From NCBI RefSeq assembly GCF_000003605.2, contig NW_003137827.1, positions 280,843-300,364 on the forward strand: a stretch of DNA of 19,522 nucleotides. The letters are read 5' to 3'. This DNA comes from Saccoglossus kowalevskii (taxonomy: Eukaryota > Hemichordata > Enteropneusta > Harrimaniidae). How positions within the stretch are numbered: the stretch's first letter is position 1; each line of letters starts with the position of its first letter. Positions 8,633 through 18,470 of this stretch are shown here, piece by piece. The notes under the pieces are model-generated. The model ran no database searches. It was not told the DNA's origin and worked only from the letters and a program-made list of their open reading frames with translations. The position numbers and the translations under genes were made by a program.

Positions 8633-9908
8633 TCCGCGAGTATATTACGGGTGCGTACTGCTAGTGGGATTGCCATATTTTGATTAATTACTGTGTCGTC
8701 GCTGTCGGGATTATTGTGTGCTTAGGATTAACCGCTGTGTATCACAATTGTGTCGTTATAAGGCGCTTGTCTTCGCCACGCATATCCGCGTACTTGGACG
8801 GCGAATCGTCACGTGTGGCGTTGAACAAAATCGTGTGTTTCGTGTGGTCTATTCGTAATTGTATCTGGCGTCTTGGTAAGCTGGGACTGTTGACTTTTCA
8901 GATGAATATTTAATGACATTAACGGTTGAATTGTATATATTATAAATTTTATTACGCACCAACATTTTTGCTTGTAGTCGTCCAGTAAATTTATCATATT
9001 CAATATATCCATTTTGCAGTAGTACGTTTTGTTGTTAATGATATACACCCATTCTGTATTGTAACAACTGTATTTTGATGTAATAATTCTGTGTATCGAT
9101 TTCGTATTGCTGTATTAAATGTCATATGCAATTGTATTAGATATACCTCATAGTCCAGTATTTATTCATTTATACGTCGGACGTTAGTTCGATTTCGGCC
9201 TTCATAACAACGCCCTGACAATATCATAGTCTACAGTAAAACTCGATGACTGTTGAATTTTCAATCTGCGGTGTACATGTTATACTTTTCAAGTTGTCGC
9301 TGGGGGGTGTTCCATGTAGTTCAATTTCTTTGAAAGTTTTCTTGAACTTCGTGTTCTTCCATTGGCGATGTATGGCGGTGTTTCCTTCGGTTGATTCGGA
9401 TAATTCTTGATAATTATTTCTTCATTCTATTTACATCGCATGGTTTTTGCTTGATCCTGGTCCTGGGTCGTCAGTTTCGGTCTTCGTCTAGATTTGAAAT
9501 AGATTCATATTCTTGTAGTAGTTATCTTGTTGCTGGGGAGTCACTCGCTTTGCATGTAGGTCCGTTTGCACGTCCCACACCTGCTAATCTCGGATCTTCG
9601 GATTCTCTCACCATGTCACAGAGTTGTAAGCTTTTTTTTCTTGTTTGCTGCTTGTTGTCGAAATTTATGTTACAGAATTAAAATCGCGCTTCAGACTTTT
9701 CAAATGTGCATGTGTACCAATATTCAGCTGAATCGTATCAGCAGTTTTGGAGATACAAACAATATCCCCTTAAAGGGGTGTTTTTTTAATCGGATTTATC
9801 TTGACAGAAGTAAATATGCCAAACTGATTGCCATCACAATATGAAACAAGACTGGCAGTCCCATACAAATAAACATCAAGTACAATCGCCGGGATTGAAA
9901 CTTTCCCC
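8633..9908 (+). other. Unresolved region with CpG-richer segment and a Ser-rich open frame
   Basis: From about 8640 to 8880 the DNA is richer in CG dinucleotides than its surroundings and ends at a good splice donor (TCTTG then GTAAGC, 8871-8880). A plus-strand open frame at 9391-9681 has a Ser-rich part (FRSSSRFEIDSYSCSS) followed by HVGPFARPTPANLGSSDSL. A possible donor (GTAAGC) follows TCACAGAGTT near 9627. The peptide composition looks less random than other frames here and could be an exon or a retroelement gag fragment, but I do not recognise it. About 9697-9754 carries the generic repeat-like phrase GTACCAATATTCAGCTGAAT...CAGCAGTTTTGGAGATA. At 9766-9778 is the hairpin word CCCCTTAAAGGGG before a T-run. 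Confidence 0.3.
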
Positions 9909-10238
9909 TTAACAGACATCGTATGCACACACACAGATGCACATGGCTAATTCCATAAGCTTCCATGTGTGCCTCGCAAACTCATCCTCAATGATCTCCA
10001 CCTTCATTTCATCTCTGTTTACAATACTAGCACATTTTATTCCTTTTCATAACCAGTTGACAACTTGGTCCATAACCAAACTTTTCAGTTGACTCACAAC
10101 CGGGGATATGTAGTGAATACCAGGTTCTGCTTGGTCCAACAATAAGGGCAGGGTTATGTACTCAACCGACTTCCCAAAATCTGTAGGCAATATGTCCATA
10201 GTATTTCTTTTATTCATGATACTTGTTATGAGCTCTAG
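9909..10238 (-). pseudogene. RecQ-like DNA helicase fragment (Walker A region)
   Basis: RecQ-family helicases unwind DNA using ATP. The minus-strand frame reads TSIMNKRNTMDILPTDFGKS, matching the segment that ends in helicase motif I (family pattern LPTGxGKS). It is followed by EYITLPLLLDQ, GIHYISPVVSQLKSLVMDQV and, after one in-frame TGA (10049-10047), KGIKCASIVNRDEMK. The order motif I, LPLLLD, SP-x-x-SLMKDQV-like, GIK matches RecQ motifs I to Ib. Walker A has Asp for the invariant Gly (TDFGKS), which should abolish ATP binding. Similarity fades after about residue 85, and no motif II (DExH) is seen before the stop at 9911-9909. The fragment has about 109 codons against the several hundred of a helicase core. 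It could be a dead paralogue or a piece of a helicase-carrying transposon. Confidence 0.65.
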
Positions 10239-10549
10239 CTAGTCAATTCGTAACCTAATAATGTTTCCATCTTAAACCTTAAACAACTGCCTCACAACTT
10301 CTGTTGTGTTTGAACTCATTTTATTTGGAACATGTAACACTGGGTTTTATGAGAAAACACCCACAATTCATTTTATTACTTTTTTTTCTAAATAAATAAT
10401 AAAAATAATAAAAACATTAATTATATGTTATTTTATTCCTAGTACCATGTTTTTTTAAACATTGTGTATATATTTGTAGTAGATTTCATCATTAATATTT
10501 ATTAAAATCTCAACAGAATTCCAAGCGAGTGGCTTATTCATGAAATTGC
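10239..10549. other. No gene recognised; AT-rich
   Basis: The fragment's open frame ends upstream at a TAG (10241-10239). Beyond this I see only AT-rich sequence with ATAATAAAA-type low-complexity runs near 10390-10440 and no coding signal. Confidence 0.4.
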
Positions 10550-10554
10550 GAGAC

Positions 10555-10625
10555 TATGACGTGCTCTCACGTCATGGGACAACATTTCCAAGATGGCGGA
10601 CCTCGAACGGTAAACAATGGGTTTT
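10555..10625. promoter_or_regulatory. Promoter-like cluster: CRE palindrome plus YY1-like site
   Basis: ATGACGTG-CTCT-CACGTCAT is a perfect 8-bp inverted repeat containing two CRE/ATF-type half sites. About 15 bp downstream is CCAAGATGGCGGAC, a strong match to the YY1 consensus (AAGATGGCGGC), which in animals often overlaps transcription and translation starts. The ATG in it would encode only MADLER before TAA, although a possible donor (ACG then GTAAAC) lies just before that stop. No downstream exon is recognised, so promoter function is unproven. Confidence 0.3.
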
Positions 10626-10747
10626 CGCCGATATTCGTCTGATTTTAGTGAATAGCGTTGGTAACTTTGATTATCCAAAACAGAATAGTTGTTAAATATG
10701 TTTAGATGATGATCGACCACACACAGGTGAGCGTAGAAAGTCAACAA

Positions 10748-12040
10748 TAAACACAGCTAATATTGGTTTTCGAAAACAACATTGTATTCATTATCATATC
10801 CATCCATTATCGCGAATAATATGCTGCAATGACGTCATTAATTTCACTGGTATTGAATGCTATAACAATAATTATTTATGCGTTGATCAACTTGTATACC
10901 CATTAACAGATCTGAAAAAATATTACATAAAAATATATATTGAAGTTAAAATGATCAAATAACTGAAAAATATTACATATAGATGAAATGTCACAAGTTG
11001 CTATACAACTCAGTAGTGACGATTTCTTCTGCAATCCACTAACTCATAACGTGGTTTTAAAATGTCCTCGCAACTCAGACGCCTTGTTAGGACATAAAAA
11101 CAAATATTGCTGAAGAATTGTAGGACAGTAATAGCAAAACTTGTATGCAGAAAGCTAATATCAAGAATAATTGTTTCTATCAGATATAAGTGGGATATTA
11201 AAAAAAATTGCAGTAAACAGGATAACAAGTTGCGCTACAAGGAACTTGCAGCTGCAAGAGCTACAATCCAATAAATTATCAACATATAGCAAAGTGGTCA
11301 CGGTGACCATGGATGTAGTAGTGCTATATCAGAAACATACCTCACAAACTCGCCATAATACCGTACAGGAAACACGACGAACTAACCAACAGCACTTATT
11401 TGTGAAATAATGGAATTCTTAATTAACTATTTTAAATTTAATGTAAACTTTTAAAAACATATTACGGGAACTGCAACTAGCATGACTGCTCCATCATATG
11501 CCAATATCCCCATGGTTCAGATAGATAACACAATATGAAATGCAACTCAGTTAAAACCTGACTCTTGAATACAATATTTTGTTGAAAACTTTGGAATCAT
11601 GGCGAAGATAATTTAATATTATCAAATTCACCGTGGAATACAGCACTGTCACCATTCCTAGATACAAAATATCTTATACAGTATATACAGTAAGATACTC
11701 GTATCATGTCATGCCATGTCGTTCCGTGAAGACAAGGTGCGTTGTTGTTTTCACTTTCGCATTCCCCACATCGTTGATTTGTCGTCAGTTTATTTATTTC
11801 AGATTGAATTAATTTTGAAACGTACAATTATTTTTTTCTTCTAAATCAATGAAACAAAATTCATAGTTAATTATCGTATAATTTTCACTTTGTGATCGTT
11901 TGGAAATCCCAGTGTTATATGTTCTTCGTAAAATTCTCTTCAGTATAATAACGAACGATGTGGCGCAATTTGCATTGATAACGAGGCTCTACTGTCTCAT
12001 GAATTATTCATATTCGGGATATGCAGTGACGTTGTGAACC
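10748..12040. other. No gene recognised; AT-rich intergenic DNA
   Basis: Several short open frames on both strands look like chance products: hydrophobic or composition-driven, without motifs or family resemblance. The only notable site is the nuclear-receptor-like palindrome at 11296-11308. Confidence 0.4.
11296..11308. promoter_or_regulatory. Perfect estrogen-response-element-like palindrome
   Basis: GGTCACGGTGACC matches the consensus GGTCAnnnTGACC at all ten fixed positions and is a perfect inverted repeat with a 3-bp spacer. Steroid-type nuclear receptors bind this arrangement. No gene is recognised nearby. One such match in 19.5 kb is unlikely but possible by chance (roughly a few per cent). 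Confidence 0.3.
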
Positions 12041-12298
12041 ACTCTTCACGCAAGATGGCGCTTCTTCAAATCACCTCTGCCAGAGCTTGGTTATGCATTT
12101 ATGCAAATCAAGGGTCATTGGTAGGGTTAAACCAGAACTATATTTAAATATATGGCGGAGTTCGCAGAAATTTTAAAACGTATTCTAAATGTATACAATT
12201 CTGACGTGGAATTGAAGCCAAAGCAAAACGACAATAAAACCGGATTTAATCATCCAATCGTCGATCACATTATATGCACAACAATCAAACATATTTAA
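12030..12298 (+). other. Promoter-like motifs and a short open frame, possible first exon
   Basis: GTGACGTTG (near 12031) and GCAAGATGGCGC (near 12050) repeat the CRE-then-YY1-like order seen at 10555-10600. Downstream, ATG 12152 (TATGGCGGAG) opens a 48-codon frame whose first half reads MAEFAEILKRILNVYNSDVE followed by LKPKQ. An N-terminal helical segment ending in LKPxQ resembles the Q-motif lead-in of RecQ-like helicases. After that the frame loses similarity and stops at 12296-12298. It may be the damaged first exon of a relative of the helicase fragment at 9909-10238, but on the opposite strand. This is weak evidence based on a short match. Confidence 0.25.
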
Positions 12299-13055
12299 CG
12301 TCGGCATTATTCATCCTCTAGGCACCAACAAGAAAGTCTAACAAGCCGGTAGGCTGGTTGGCGATCCGCTCCGCTCAAAAAGCAAGCAACATGTTTTCGG
12401 CTGTTGTCACGGTAGGACATGAACGCGAAGCTAACGTCGGTTTATAACTAAAACCGAGTCCAGTATACAAAGTTCGCAAAAAAACTACAACATTCAGTCT
12501 TTAGAAGTTACTTTATTTTATTGTTTTGACGTATTCTGTTGTTAAATTTATTATTTGCTTGGAATTGCGAGATCTATCAAAACTTCCAAATAAACTTCGA
12601 CTTGGTGACGATGAGATGGGGATTGAACGTCAGCCAATCGACCAACTACGATCGAAATGAGACATCTTGTTCCTGGATTAATGCAACAATGACGTGACTG
12701 ATTTCAAAAGGGCTCGTCACTTCAGTGGTTAAAAGTCACGTTCGCGTATAGCATTTTGTTTAGTAGGGGTGTGAAATACTAATGCGAAATTGTGAAATTC
12801 GATATTTCACAGTTTAATCACGTTCGATTATTATTTTATTTCCACCAGTAATACAGATATTTCTTATTTTACTATTCTGTAAGTACTAAAAACATAGTCA
12901 CTAACAAATCAAACACTATCAAATCGACAGTTCCAACTGAGCCCATAATGATAACGTCCAACCAGTGTATTGCGCCTTCAATATTTTGGACAGTGTTCTA
13001 CCATGGAAGATACACAACGTCTCTCAAGTGGCCACGTAAGCCTCTTAAAGGCGCA
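12299..13055. other. No gene recognised
   Basis: No exon or mobile-element gene is visible. The one notable structure is a perfect inverted repeat, TGTGAAAT-TCGAT-ATTTCACA, at 12791-12811. Confidence 0.4.
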
Positions 13056-13410
13056 GTCACACCATGACGTTCTGGCTAGCGTTCTCTGGCGTTTGAGGAA
13101 ACGTTGGTAGTCGCTGATCCAAAAAAAAGTGTTGAACATGCACAAAAGTTCTCATTTGAGACCAGCGTTCTTCAACGTTTATTTTTAAACGCTGTTAAAC
13201 GTTAAATAACGTCCTTCGATCGTTTTGCTAACGTTCGACGCGTTCGACAATCGTTAGTCAGTCGTTGCTCTTGCGTTACTTAGTTGTTACCAATCGCTCG
13301 CTTTGCAGTGAACAACTCACTAGCGACCTGTCAACGATCGCTGAACGTACCCCTAGCGCACATAAAGCGTGCGACTAACGTCAAATTAACGACCTAACGT
13401 TTGACTTCAT
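13056..13410. repeat. AACG/CGTT-rich interspersed element, MITE-like
   Basis: This stretch contains about twenty AACG or CGTT words and is much richer in CpG than its surroundings. It begins around AAGGCGCAGTCACACCATGA and ends around GACTTCATGGTCAACAC. The end words are partly inverted copies: ACCATGA-CGTT on the left, ACCATGAAGTCAAACGTT as the reverse complement of the right. No coding frame runs through it. A short nonautonomous element is the likely explanation, but the termini are imperfect and no target duplication was identified. Confidence 0.4.
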
Positions 13411-13973
13411 GGTCAACACACGGACACTGATGTGACTTCTAGAATCTTGATGCCGGATGAGAGTTGAGTTTCGAAAACTTGAACACCCGTCAGTGAAAGG
13501 TTTTTGGCTTTCGCTCTCACAAAAATTTCACATTCCATAACGTTTCGGTCTGATATGTAACGAAGCCATTTAAAACGATTTAGCCACCCATCGTTGAAAG
13601 AACGATTCTTCTTTAGTAAAACGTATGGCTTTAAACTGGACGTAGCTGGTGAAGTTTCAACGGGAGAATTATCAGACGGGCTATAAACACAAAGCGTCTA
13701 CGTAGTACATTTTTTGTGATTGGTGTAAATGGCGACGCACATACGAATGATGATTTGGAGCGTTAATAGTTAAATCCCGGATTTATATTCCATGGATTTA
13801 TGACTACACCATAATATTTATAATTCATATTTAAATTCTACAGATTTGAATTCATGACTACGGCGTCGAACATAGAATTAACAATGACGCCGAAATAAAT
13901 GCCATTTGGCATAATTTATTTATTTTGTTTGTCAGTTTACAAACATTTTGATATTACTCACACGTACGCGTCA
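13411..13973. other. No gene recognised
   Basis: This stretch is AT-rich and contains a diverged pair of phrases (ATGGATTTATGACTAC near 13792 and GATTTGAATTCATGACTAC near 13845). It also has a small hairpin around ATGCCATTTGGCAT (about 13898-13911). Confidence 0.35.
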
Positions 13974-14067
13974 TTATACTCACAGTCAGCTGGCATGTGT
14001 ACCACAGACTGCGTACCTATTCTTTTAAGCGGTATGTGATACACGCGTTAGCTGACTGTGATTATGG
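13974..14067 (+). ncRNA. Long imperfect hairpin, miRNA-precursor-like (candidate)
   Basis: Arms 13981-14012 and 14029-14060 pair over 32 positions without a gap: 25 Watson-Crick pairs, 4 G-U pairs (as plus-strand RNA) and 3 isolated mismatches. The outer 11 bp (CACAGTCAGCT with AGCTGACTGTG) are perfect. The loop is 16 nt. Pairing extends outward about 7 more positions with one mismatch and two G-U pairs. Size, loop and mismatch pattern are typical of animal pre-miRNAs, and the plus-strand transcript pairs better than the minus. I do not recognise the arms as a known miRNA. A short inverted-repeat transposon relic is the alternative. Confidence 0.35.
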
Positions 14068-15868
14068 GCTTAGACATATTACGAAACGAGCCAAAACGAC
14101 CACAACAAATCGTCAAACAAAGACTGTCCAATTACCGCGGTATTATTGCGACAGCCATTTTAAGGTGCACACTAACCGATGAGGGCGCTATTATCATCTG
14201 GATCGCCGCTGTCCCGAAAGCAAACATAAATATTACATTAAAATCTGCATAAACAATGATTAATAATAAACACATACATAATAAATAATGATAAACAAGA
14301 AAATAAATAAATGTTTACTAGAAATAAATATTATATAAAAAAGAAAGTAATTTATAAATAATAAATAAATAACAACAAACATACAATGTTTGACAACTAA
14401 ATTGGTAGTCAATACATTTGTTAAACAAATCATCTGCCCTCGTCAACCTCCTGATAACTGCGTGTAATATGAATTTCGCATCATGCCCACTTTAAAACTA
14501 AGAACCTGTCTCATGATTTTCATTTTAAGTACTGATTCAGATGATATTTTGTGCAGACAGCATGGGACAAATGCAAGTTCTGATAATATTGTTGGGCTAT
14601 TCAATCATACTAATTGTCTAATTTGCATAATATCTTACCATTTCCCCGAAAATAATTTTATACTTTGAGAACCACTTATTATTATATATTTGATTTGAAC
14701 AAGGAATATCGAGTTGATAATTTCAGAAGCCATGCATATTAATTACTTACTTTGCATAATAATTCTGCAGGCTTTTCCTTGCATAACTTCAAAACCCAGA
14801 GATGAAATGTTTTTTCATTTGCAATTTATAATACCAAATTGTGATCTGGATCTTCAGTGCCCATTATGGTGAATATACTAGTAATACCCTCATACCGAAT
14901 GGTGGTTGATTGACTTTGAGGTTGAATGACCAGATGGCCTGACAAATCTAAATATATGTTGTTTGACAATATGCAAAACTCCATGATACTCTGATGTAGG
15001 TTAATATTTTCTCTGTTCCACTATATATATCAAAGAAAGCTTAGAAAGAACCCCAGTGTGGGCATTGAAGGCATAAATAAATATACAAAATATTGGAAAT
15101 TACATTATATTGTATTTATCATTTAAAAGTAGCTCTGCTGTTTGACCGTTTTATCGCAATTGTAAAAATAATTTGATCTACAGTATTGTAAATGACAAAA
15201 AATGAGTAACTTATGTCATGTCCCAGACCAGGTACCAAGATTCATTGAAATTTCTTGAGAGATATCGGTGGAAACGCTTTCAAAAATGGTTATTTTAATT
15301 ATGAAAATTAGATAATTAATACGTCAATCTAAAAATAATCACCAAGTTTCATTAAAATCTGAATTGCAATTCTTGAGATATCCTTAGAATTGAAAACAGG
15401 ACATATATACACACATACTTGGATTGCTATCCCTAGTGGCTCCTTCCCATATACACACACATACTTGTACTGTACATACTTGTAGTGGTTGGCTCCCCTA
15501 ATTACATACACATACGATCGAACGTGGCAAATAAATAAATTAAGATTTAAATGGCATTTATTTTGTCGTCATTGCTACGTGTGCTAAAATCCTTGGAATT
15601 TAAATCATGGATTTGAATATCAACGCGTGTCTTTGTTCCTCGTTTTGAAGTTTGGGGTGGAAGAACTGTTATATAGAATTGCCCAGAGTGGGCGTGAAGA
15701 CAAGACGGCGCCAGTGAGATTCGAAAGCCAACTGATGACAGAACCCCCATAAAACATTACTACAATGCAGTGACAGAGATGCCATGCACTATGTAAGATC
15801 GGGGGTAAGGCGACAGAGACATTGTTATTTTTTGGTCAACGATGGCTCAGTTGGCTTTCAGATTGTAT
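14068..15868. other. No gene recognised; AT-rich with simple repeats
   Basis: About 14225-14400 is a low-complexity AATAAATAA-type tract. Near 15220-15270 and 15340-15375 are two versions of a phrase (ACCAAG[A]TTTCATT-AAAT then GAGATAT) that recurs in invertebrate repeats. About 15405-15497 holds two similar ATACACACA-CATACTTG...AGTGG...GGCTCC segments, a small imperfect tandem duplication. No exon is recognised. Confidence 0.4.
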
Positions 15869-16126
15869 TTATTTATTATTGGTTGTATCGACGTCTACGT
15901 CAAAATATGTGAACATCTGATTTTTGCGAAATGTTTGGGAGGGCGTAAATGCGATAACTGATGGAATCTTAATGGCACAATAATGGCAATAGAAACCCTT
16001 ACATTGGGTAAAACAGTAATTACAACATGGAAACATAATATTTAGATTCTTATGAATTAGATTTTCATCAGATTGTAGTTCTCTAAAATTGTCACTTTGA
16101 ACATGACTGTTGCTTTTATGACTCAA
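15869..16126 (-). other. Short Cys-rich open frame, unrecognised
   Basis: The minus-strand frame of 85 codons contains FPCCNYCFTQCKGFYCHYC, with two closely spaced Cys-x2-Cys pairs as in small zinc-binding folds, followed by SVIAFTPSQTF. I know no family with this pattern. There is no obvious promoter, and the frame may be chance. It is recorded because clustered cysteines are uncommon among random AT-rich frames. Confidence 0.15.
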
Positions 16127-16641
16127 TGAACATGAAGTATTTTTTTCATCATGTTTTGTTTCACCCTAACAGCTGACTGAAACGGATTGCATAATTACAT
16201 ACTGCTGTTCGTGAAAATAGATGATTATTATGCAATCTAATTTGCTAACAGAAATAAATATTTTGTTGGAAAATTGTTTCGAATTGAATAACACAGTTAA
16301 TTTGCATATTAGGCTATTAATTGTCACACAGGACATTCCAGGCCATGTATGTCATATAATTAATTTCTGCAAATTAAACATGTGTTGCACCATACCACTT
16401 TGACAACAAATTGTTTTAAAATGTAGTATAATTAATTATGTAGGGTCATTTTTGTCACACATCAATCAAATAGTATTCTCAAATACGTTTGAATCCAGTA
16501 GATGAACTGCAATATAAGTGAGATGGTTGTTTCGTTTTATTTTGTTTACAATAAACTGGTTAAAAATGTGTTCTATTAAAATCACATAACTGTATACCTC
16601 ATTTTCAGAAATGAAATTAACCAGTAACAATGTTTAATATC
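16127..16641. other. No gene recognised; AT-rich
   Basis: Only short, composition-driven open frames are present, and no repeat boundary was identified. Confidence 0.4.
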
Positions 16642-16807
16642 TTAAAGCGGGAGGGGTCGCCACCCGCGCACGCGGGGGAATTGAGTCCAAGGCGACGATA
16701 ACAACACACGCTAAAAACACAAAGGCTCATGGGAAGACGCTTGTTTGTAAACAATGACACGCTACGGCCATCTGACGCGTGCGTAGGTGACGACTCCCCC
16801 ACTTTAA
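16642..16807. mobile_element. 166-bp MITE-like element bounded by TTAA
   Basis: The left end (16642-16674) and the reverse complement of the right end (16776-16807) align over 33 positions with five mismatches and one gap. Shared words are TTAAAG, GTCG, CACC and CGCACGCG. Both outer ends are TTAA, which is the target duplicated by piggyBac-type transposons. The element is strikingly GC- and CpG-rich inside AT-rich DNA and contains an additional CCCGCG-CA-CGCGGG hairpin at about 16664-16677. It has no coding capacity; the open frame across it is incidental. The TTAA-bounded inverted ends are seen directly. Assignment to the piggyBac group is inference, since the ends start AG[CT]GGG rather than the usual CCC. 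Confidence 0.6.
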
Positions 16808-17719
16808 CCACACGCACATTCATATTACATATACATATATACACCCGTATTTATGTTGACATTCAATACTGTTGGAAAGACGGTAATTTTACTACTAATA
16901 ACTAAATCAAGTAATTATAGAAATTCGAAACGGAACCTCAGTCGAGTGTTTACAGATTGTGTTCATGTGATTGATATTAGGGGTACGTCTAAATATCTTT
17001 GCATCAGATTGTACATTCGACTTATACATCACATTCAAAACCGTCAACATTCTGTTTTATTTAGATTTATATTGTTATTTCTGAACTGATCAGACACTCA
17101 TACATCCTGGGATGCTTTTACATTTGTATAGTAATCAACATTGCCAAAAGGAAAACGTTTTGTGATAAAACTTATAATATACGACTTTCATTAAGGGTCC
17201 ATGATATCACACACATTTACATACATTTGTTTCAATAGTCAATATAACCATTGGTCATCTTAGGACCTCGTTACACGTAACTTTGATCGGAAACAATGTG
17301 GCAGACTGGTGGACATTTCCTTTTAACCAATACTGTTCTATTTGGCTGAAAAGGGACCACAACTGGGTTCGCCTAACTTGGACCAATTGGGTAAAGTGAA
17401 GAAATTGTTTGAATAAAAGTTATTAAAAATCTTGAGTACAACGTAACATATCCCCTTACCCTAAAATCCTTAACTCTTGACTAAAAATAGCTAATCAAGT
17501 TTGTTGAAGAAATGACAAAGTTAACGTCCATGATTGTGGGGCCACCAGAAACACCTTGTGTCAGTCCCACACGAAAACTATGTAGAAAGCATTTTATGCA
17601 ACAATGAGGAGATACTTAACACCCAAGGTTGATGGTACGGGCTGCCCATGCTGGCCCAACCATGATATAGGAAAACAACTACTGCGCATGTTAGTAGCTA
17701 GTCAAAAAACCAAAAAAAC
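16808..17719. other. No gene recognised
   Basis: This stretch lies downstream (minus strand) of the tyrosine recombinase remnant. If more of the DIRS-type element survives, its 3' end would be here, but I cannot identify terminal or internal complementary repeats. Open frames are short and unremarkable. Confidence 0.35.
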
Positions 17720-18470
17720 AAGCTAGAAATTGCTGCCTCTGATCATGGAGCTCCATGCTCTGATACAGCTTCTATACGGAAACTATGACCCTTATAATAC
17801 TGGGGGTTTAAGCCACAAAAATGTAGCCCTGCATTGAATTTAAGCATAAAGTAATCACATATTACAGGCTGTTGATCAGGCATACAGAACAGCGGCCCAG
17901 GTTTTTGCCCCCTAACAGCCACAAAATTGACTACTGCAATTGGACAGTAAAATACCCGTTGACAACCAATAATAACGACCTGAGGGGCATAGCCATGCTT
18001 GTATTTGGTGAAAGTTACTTTCAAAAAACTATATACAGAGTATTACAATGGCAATGTCGTGTAATTGCAAGATGTGTGAAACATTAACTTTGGTAGTAAA
18101 AGTTACCTCCCCAATGCGTGTACATGCATAGAACATGAACTAGTGCTTTAAATAACAGATGGTTATAGGAAGTCAACAAGGGCATGCAAAATGGAACGTG
18201 ATATTGGTAAACGCCTATCTATAGCCGGCGTTTGTTTGCGCATGGCTGTTAATAACTAATTGCTGACGCAGTTGTGGTGATTGTATTTGTTGAGAAAAAA
18301 ACATGTCTATCAAAGACTCGCTGACTGGCAAAGTTAAAATTCCTGTGTAATGCTTGAGATAGAACGGCAGCCAAGATCGTTTATAAGAATAAGGGGAAAT
18401 GCAGACGTCAGTAGTTTCGTCATATACCACTGAACTTCTCCCAGTATCGTTTGGAATAGGGATTGGCCAC
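17720..18470 (-). pseudogene. DIRS-type tyrosine recombinase, decayed
   Basis: Tyrosine recombinases integrate DIRS-type retroelement DNA in place of a DDE integrase. On the minus strand, in order: YKRSW and TGILTLPVSESLIDMF (N-terminal SAM-like domain). In a second frame comes TNTITTTASAISY, and in a third DRRLPISRSILHALVDF before a stop. After further shifts comes LQLHDIAI, then FLKVTFTKYKHG, APQVVIIG, RGQKPGPLFC and FCGL-x6-KGHSFRIEA. The KGHSFRI segment carries the catalytic His-x2-Arg. A TGA at 17745-17743 interrupts the next block, SEAAISSL. The expected GRW motif and the catalytic Tyr that should follow are absent. At least four frame changes and several stops are present. It directly follows the RNase H remnant in the same orientation, which supports a single DIRS-like element. 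Confidence 0.75.

Noticed and set aside
9766-9785. CCCCTTAAAGGGG followed by T-run, shaped like a bacterial terminator
   Set aside because: The context is eukaryotic and no gene ends here. The stem is only about 6 bp.
13997-14252. Two overlapping plus-strand open frames
   Set aside because: They overlap the hairpin and each other, have no motif and end in AT-rich sequence.
16617-16844. 75-codon minus-strand frame and CpG-island promoter reading
   Set aside because: The GC-rich stretch is fully explained by the TTAA-bounded inverted-repeat element, and the peptide has no family features.
17872-18087. Plus-strand open frame overlapping the recombinase remnant
   Set aside because: It is the antisense shadow of the minus-strand tyrosine recombinase motifs.
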